NCBI RefSeq assembly: GCF_039543525.1
Contig: NZ_BAABJX010000001.1
Span: forward strand, 24,995-88,994
From: Algivirga pacifica
Lineage (GTDB): Bacteria > Bacteroidota > Bacteroidia > Cytophagales > Flammeovirgaceae
Direction: 5' to 3'
DNA: 64,000 bases
The first letter of the stretch is position 1. Each line of letters begins with the position of its first letter. A program made the translations under genes and the position numbers. Positions 59,722-64,000 of the stretch are shown here, piece by piece. Below the pieces are notes generated by a model. The model ran no database searches. It worked only from the letters and a program-made list of their open reading frames with translations, and was not told the origin of the DNA.

Positions 59722-61881
59722 TTATATACGCACCCCCAACACCAACATATCATCAATCTGGAAGCCCTTTTCACCCTTCCAGGTATTGTGCCTATCCATA
59801 AGATGAAGTTGTTGCAATCCCATAGGTTTATCCTTGATATCATTCAAGAAACGCTCCAACTGACTGATAGAGAACTTACGATCGTTTGGACCACCAAATT
59901 GATCTTGATACCCGTCGGTAAACATATAAAAAGTAGTTCCCTTCTTAAGTGGAATAGAATGGTAAGAGAAGGATACCTTCTTATCTTTTCGAGCTTGTCC
60001 CAAAGAAATCTTTGTTGGCTTAATACGCAGTAGTTCTTCCTCTGAAGGGTCACAATAAAGTAGCGGTACTCTGGCTCCTGCATACTGTAGCTTACTCTTT
60101 ACTTTATTGATCACTACAATACCGGCATCCATACTAGCCATATTACTTACCTTATCTTGCTGAAACTGATCTAACGCTTTTCGATGCATCTCCTGCAAGA
60201 TCTTATCTGGGGTATAAATTCCTTTTCCCGTAATTTCATGCAACATGTTAGAAGCACTCATACTCATCAAAGCTCCGGATACTCCGTGTCCAGTACAGTC
60301 TACCACCGCAATAATAATATGGTCTCCCGTATCCTTGAACCAATAAAAATCTCCTCCCACAACATCTTTTGGCTTCCATAGTACAAAGGTATCTTGCACT
60401 TTTTCTTTCAATCGATCAATATGGGGCAACATCGCCTGTTGAATCTGCAAAGCAGCATTAAAGCTACTCACCATCTGGGTATTGGCATGTTGTAACTGCT
60501 CCTTTTGCTGTTGCAATAACTGATTAAATGTAGACAACTGCTCCGCTTGCTGTTCTAGTTCCTCACTCTGCACCTGATTCTTTTCACTCAATATCCTTTC
60601 CTGTATAAACAACGCAGAAAACTTATACGCTAATATCAGTGATTGTGAGAGGATGAAGGTCAAAAAACCTATGGCCTGAAAGCGGTTATTGGTATAAATC
60701 AACTTGTACTGTATCAATTCCATGTAAATGACATTGATGGCTAACACCGTCAACCCTATCATCACAAAACCAGAAAAGGGTGCTCGTTGATATACCTTCT
60801 GTATCATGTATACTCCACATAAGCCTACATACACAGCAGCTACGATGTTATGTACAAAGGTATAGGTAGTAAAAATATAAGCTGGTAGAATGACAGTTAC
60901 TACGATAAACCCAAGGGTAAGCCATCGGAGTACCTTTGCGGCCTTGGAAAAGTAGTCTCCTGGAAAAATCTTGGCATAAAACTCGATACAATGGTATAGA
61001 GCTATATACATGAAAATATATTCCAGGGTTGTTTCCCATTCCCAAGACAATGGGAAAAATAAAAGAAAGTTTCTATCCTCCCGAAATATAAACCAACAGG
61101 CCAAGGCCAAGGTCATATAAGCAAAGTGACGTATCGATCGGTCGTATTTCCAAAAAATATGGATGACCCAGAAGAATAGCCCCATCAATAATAACCCTCC
61201 TACTAAAAGATACACCGAAGAGGTATCTTTCACGGTCTCTGCAAAAAGAGCATCGGCAGGTCCCAATATTGCAGGCTGCCCAAAACCACCCCCGGTACCA
61301 TGATGATAATTGCTGACTTGAAGCACTATCTCAGACTGCACTCCTCTCAACTCAATAGCTCCCGTTTGCTTGACTTCAAAAGGGGTAGAGGTTTCTCTGG
61401 AAGTTCCTATTTTTCCATTTGAAAGATATAGTTTACCATCTACAAATAAGTTATAAGAAGAGCCTATTCCTGGCATATGAATAGCCATTTCATCAATCCC
61501 TTTCTGATGAAGTATACGCAAACGATAGGTCGCATGCCCTAAGGTAGGATAATTTCCTCCTTCTTGCTCATTAGTTAGCTCCGACCAAGAAGTCCACGGG
61601 GAAACATAAGTTGGCAGATTAATATTTTGCTTAAAATCCTCTGGATTAATCAGTTGGTTATAATAAAATTCCCACTCCCCTTTTATTATTCCTTCGGTCT
61701 GTTGTAAGTCTACCGTACGAAGGTCCAACACTCCCCTCTCCACAGTAAAAAAAGTACTTCCTTCATCTTCACCCATTACTCTATTCGAGTAAAAATACAA
61801 TAAAGCTCCGCAAAGTAGCAGCAAGGATACCGAGAAACTCAGCCACAGCCGATGTCGCTCAATAAAAGCCCGAATAGTCAT
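59722..61881 (-). CDS. 7TM-DISM sensor with SpoIIE/PP2C serine phosphatase domain
   Basis: 719 residues. A short N-terminal membrane anchor, then an extracytoplasmic jelly-roll-like domain (about 40-195; WEFYYNQLINPEDFKQNINL, YRLRILHQKGIDEMAIHMPG), then seven membrane segments (about 200-420; 7TM diverse intracellular signalling). A coiled coil follows (about 430-485), then a SpoIIE-type PP2C phosphatase: VLWKPKDVVGGDFYWFKD, VVDCTGHGVSGALMSMSASN and FTDGYQDQFGG with the metal-binding Asp residues. It probably senses a surface ligand and dephosphorylates an anti-sigma or STAS-type partner. Orphan in this window. Confidence 0.88.
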   Translation of the reverse strand: MTIRAFIERHRLWLSFSVSLLLLCGALLYFYSNRVMGEDEGSTFFTVERGVLDLRTVDLQQTEGIIKGEWEFYYNQLINPEDFKQNINLPTYVSPWTSWSELTNEQEGGNYPTLGHATYRLRILHQKGIDEMAIHMPGIGSSYNLFVDGKLYLSNGKIGTSRETSTPFEVKQTGAIELRGVQSEIVLQVSNYHHGTGGGFGQPAILGPADALFAETVKDTSSVYLLVGGLLLMGLFFWVIHIFWKYDRSIRHFAYMTLALACWFIFREDRNFLLFFPLSWEWETTLEYIFMYIALYHCIEFYAKIFPGDYFSKAAKVLRWLTLGFIVVTVILPAYIFTTYTFVHNIVAAVYVGLCGVYMIQKVYQRAPFSGFVMIGLTVLAINVIYMELIQYKLIYTNNRFQAIGFLTFILSQSLILAYKFSALFIQERILSEKNQVQSEELEQQAEQLSTFNQLLQQQKEQLQHANTQMVSSFNAALQIQQAMLPHIDRLKEKVQDTFVLWKPKDVVGGDFYWFKDTGDHIIIAVVDCTGHGVSGALMSMSASNMLHEITGKGIYTPDKILQEMHRKALDQFQQDKVSNMASMDAGIVVINKVKSKLQYAGARVPLLYCDPSEEELLRIKPTKISLGQARKDKKVSFSYHSIPLKKGTTFYMFTDGYQDQFGGPNDRKFSISQLERFLNDIKDKPMGLQQLHLMDRHNTWKGEKGFQIDDMLVLGVRI

Positions 61882-61988
61882 TTGTTTTGTTGTGTTAGTG
61901 TTAGTTTTGCTAAATATGTGGTAAGATACAAAAAATCTAAAATGTTCTTAGTGAATTTACAGATTGAGTAAAGAAACTATGGCTAGTA

Positions 61989-62783
61989 TTATATCGCCCT
62001 TGCAGACTGCACTACCGCTAACGCTCCCTTTCGAATTCCGTCCATTAGTACTTCACTACCTCCCAAAAGATCAGGGGGTAAGTTATAAATATAGCTTAGG
62101 GTATAATTAAGCTGTAACGTTTTACCTGAATTTACCTCGTAATAAGCCGAGACGACTACAGACATTTCAGAAGTCCTATGCAACATCACCCGACTATAAT
62201 CATAATTGTGTTGTATCGTTAACAAATCAGGAGTTCCCAGGTCAGGATGTTGTCCCTGAATATACTGTAAGGCTTCTGTAAACTCCGCAGGGAGTACTTC
62301 TTGTTTAGGTCTTAGAAAATGAAGTCGAAAGTAAAAATCAGGAGACATGACTCCTCCTTTCAAGAAAAATAAGTTTTCAGCCATTTCCCGCACCTCATAC
62401 TCTTTGACTGTTTGCTGAATATACCCTACATCCGTCAAGCTTTCCTGATTAAAGGCAGTGATCGGTTTATTCAAAGAAAATGCAGCCTTGGTCAATAAAA
62501 CATAATAACGTTGCTCTTTTCTGCGATTCCAATAGTCAAAACAATCTAAGGGCTGTATACTTTCCTGAAAAGAAAGTGAAGTACCTCCATCTTCCATTGG
62601 TCGTAATGACTTATCCAGTAAAGCGATAAACATTTGCACCTTATCTCCTTGCAAAACCTCTTTGGATAAGGAGTAGGATAACGTATTTTCTTGAATGACC
62701 TCAGAATTTAGCATATCTGATTTTTTTTTTAGCGGAAGCACTAACAGTGCGAAAACAAGGCTATATTTTAAAAAAATCTCCAC
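61989..62783 (-). CDS. Hypothetical protein with N-terminal hydrophobic segment
   Basis: 264 residues. The first 20 residues are hydrophobic (FLKYSLVFALLVLPL) and could be a signal or anchor. The rest is soluble alpha/beta with no recognised family (LSYSLSKEVLQGDKVQMFIA, QVLPAEFTEALQYIQG-type segment, MSVVVSAYYEVNSGKTLQLN). Position close to the signalling gene (about 107 bp upstream, same strand) allows co-transcription but says little on function. Confidence 0.5.
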   Translation of the reverse strand: MEIFLKYSLVFALLVLPLKKKSDMLNSEVIQENTLSYSLSKEVLQGDKVQMFIALLDKSLRPMEDGGTSLSFQESIQPLDCFDYWNRRKEQRYYVLLTKAAFSLNKPITAFNQESLTDVGYIQQTVKEYEVREMAENLFFLKGGVMSPDFYFRLHFLRPKQEVLPAEFTEALQYIQGQHPDLGTPDLLTIQHNYDYSRVMLHRTSEMSVVVSAYYEVNSGKTLQLNYTLSYIYNLPPDLLGGSEVLMDGIRKGALAVVQSARAI

Positions 62784-63150
62784 AGTTAAAATAATATTTT
62801 ATAAAAAAAGACATCACCACTAAAAGATATTAAAAACACCCTCAGTAACTATAAGTAGGGATTCACAAATATCAGAAAGTAAGGACGTTATATCATGATC
62901 AATTGGTACTTTTTAATGAAAATCTTTAATTTTTTATTAACTTTCGTTTTATAATAAAAGCAAACAATGATATTTCAGACCAAGGAAGCCTAAGTCTTCC
63001 TGACACTTTGCTAACACGACTTTCCGGGAGAAACAATCCCTTTAAAAAAGACTATCATTCTACACGCAATCCTGATAAGAGCACAAAGAATGTCATTGAC
63101 CACCGTTTCTATTTTTTTGATTTGATAAGGACAATCTAAACTACAATATC
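62784..63150. other. Gene-free gap
   Basis: About 370 bp between two divergent genes with nothing recognised; presumably promoter regions. Confidence 0.4.
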
Positions 63151-63822
63151 ATGCAAACGATAAGCTTAAATAAGTTCATAAGTGACTTTGCCTCTATTCA
63201 AAATCTTGATCCTCTTAACTTTGCAGACTACCAATCTGTACTTATTAATTTTAATGAAGGAGAAGAAGTCCGAGAGTTGATTGGTATTGCCCATGAGCTC
63301 ATTCAAAAATATCAACAATCTCCAGCCCAGGACCCTGCCACTGCTATTGCCATGGCTAGAGATATGGGTATTGTAGCAGGATCGATTAAAAAATTACAGA
63401 TTGCTCCCGTAAAAGAAGTGGCTCAAATTGATGATGTCTTCGTAAATCTAGGGTCCCTATGTCAGTTACCAGAGCGAGATACACTATTGCATTATACGCT
63501 ATGGAACCCTACAGGAGAACAAATGCGTACCTTTACAGGAACGACTAAAGAGCGTGCCTTTATCACCAAATTGCAAGAGGTATTATCTCGTTATCCAGAA
63601 AAAGAGCTATTAAAGCTGGTTAATCTTGCTAATGCAATGGTGGGTGCTGAAAGCTTAGCAGAAGTAAGTAAAGCTATTGAGTTCCCATTAGAGGAAATCG
63701 TTTCTGCCATGGAAGAGCATCTAGCTACACCTTTTATTCAGGAAGTACTACAACCTTATTTTGCTGAAGTTAATATCAAAGGAAAGCAGCTATCTGCCCC
63801 TTGCTCTTTCTTGTTTTTGTAA
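63151..63822 (+). CDS. Hypothetical protein, soluble, mostly helical
   Basis: 223 residues. N-terminal helices (MQTISLNKFISDFASIQNLD, VRELIGIAHELIQKYQQSPA), a central segment LCQLPERDTLLHYTLWNPTG and EQMRTFTGTTKERAF with several conserved-looking polar residues, and a C-terminal helical part ending APCSFLFL. The YTLWNPTG-EQMRTFTG segment is vaguely reminiscent of heme-dependent oxygenase-like proteins, but I cannot confirm it. No signal peptide. Function unknown. Confidence 0.55.
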   Translation: MQTISLNKFISDFASIQNLDPLNFADYQSVLINFNEGEEVRELIGIAHELIQKYQQSPAQDPATAIAMARDMGIVAGSIKKLQIAPVKEVAQIDDVFVNLGSLCQLPERDTLLHYTLWNPTGEQMRTFTGTTKERAFITKLQEVLSRYPEKELLKLVNLANAMVGAESLAEVSKAIEFPLEEIVSAMEEHLATPFIQEVLQPYFAEVNIKGKQLSAPCSFLFL

Positions 63823-63865
63823 AACTAGTGGTCTAAATACTAAGTTTTCTGATAGAAATAAAGGG

Positions 63866-64000
63866 ACTACTTCCAAATGGATAAAGGAGGAAAGAAGAAG
63901 GATAAAGGAATAGAAATTTCTATAACAAATGATCAATCCTTTATCCTTCCTCCTTTATCCTTCCTCCTTTATCCTTCCTCCTTTATCCTTCCTCCTTTAT
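63866..64000. repeat. Heptamer hairpin and array at the window edge
   Basis: ACTACTTCCAAATGGA (identical to 11215-11230), then purine heptamers (GGATAAAGGAGGAAAGAAG..), then after about 40 nt a pyrimidine array of TTATCCTTCCTCCT units with a 14-bp period (two heptamers TTATCCT and TCCTCCT). Runs off the window. Confidence 0.75.

Noticed and set aside
1..64000. tRNA, rRNA, tmRNA or other structured RNA genes
   Set aside because: No cloverleaf with a TTCGA-type T arm, no rRNA-like conserved blocks and no tmRNA-like ends were noticed in any gap; a covariance-model scan (tRNAscan-SE, Infernal) would be needed to be certain.

Overview
The window looks like chromosomal DNA of a Bacteroidota, most likely a Cytophagales-type (gliding, probably marine) bacterium. 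Reasons: Bacteroidota-style promoters (TTTG and TAnnTTTG boxes) before several genes, few Shine-Dalgarno sequences, two secreted proteins with a type-IX-secretion-like C-terminal module, several outer-membrane beta-barrels, methylmalonyl-CoA epimerase, and housekeeping proteins with Bacteroidota-like ends. It holds about 50 protein genes. I found no rRNA, tRNA, CRISPR array, prophage or classical insertion sequence.

Layout. 1-10.8 kb: SerC-like aminotransferase (cut by the window edge), AspT/YidE-type transporter, HemW, a lone Tat-exported TRAP binding protein, TetR regulator, enolase, RluD-type pseudouridine synthase, TPR protein and prephenate dehydrogenase. 11.4-25 kb: Ate1-like aminoacyl-tRNA-protein transferase homologue, exported glucosaminidase, aminotransferase, heptose-7-phosphate kinase, signal peptidase I, NYN/LOTUS protein, RqcH, a large secreted protein and a PagL-like lipid A deacylase. 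25-31.5 kb: aspartate-semialdehyde dehydrogenase, NhaC antiporter, then a REP-associated transposase (RAYT) among three copies of a REPIN-like element, and a second large secreted protein. 32.4-44 kb: a catabolic island that could take agmatine through N-carbamoylputrescine, putrescine, 4-aminobutanal, GABA and succinate semialdehyde to succinate (deiminase, M20 carbamoylase, omega-aminotransferase, aldehyde dehydrogenase, GABA aminotransferase, succinate-semialdehyde dehydrogenase), with an Lrp regulator and a second NhaC antiporter. 44-64 kb: HAD phosphatase, universal stress protein, peptidase T, a solitary nuoH, IscA-type protein, fatty acid desaturase, several small envelope proteins, methyltransferase, methylmalonyl-CoA epimerase, PriA, a 7TM-SpoIIE phosphatase and hypothetical genes.

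The most striking feature is between the genes. Most larger gaps carry a structured repeat from one of several families: (i) 21-bp REP hairpins (8-bp stem, 5-nt loop) with paired stem substitutions, present singly and as REPIN pairs around the RAYT gene; (ii) long composite palindromes built from short separators (GTTCAT, GTTGAAT or GTTGAG) alternating with exchangeable mini-hairpins; (iii) tandem arrays and hairpins whose unit is a heptanucleotide, with many unrelated heptamers; (iv) a MITE-like element of about 160 bp with 12-bp terminal inverted repeats. Many touch stop codons or extend into misleading upstream reading frames, so several starts are placed here downstream of the first possible ATG.
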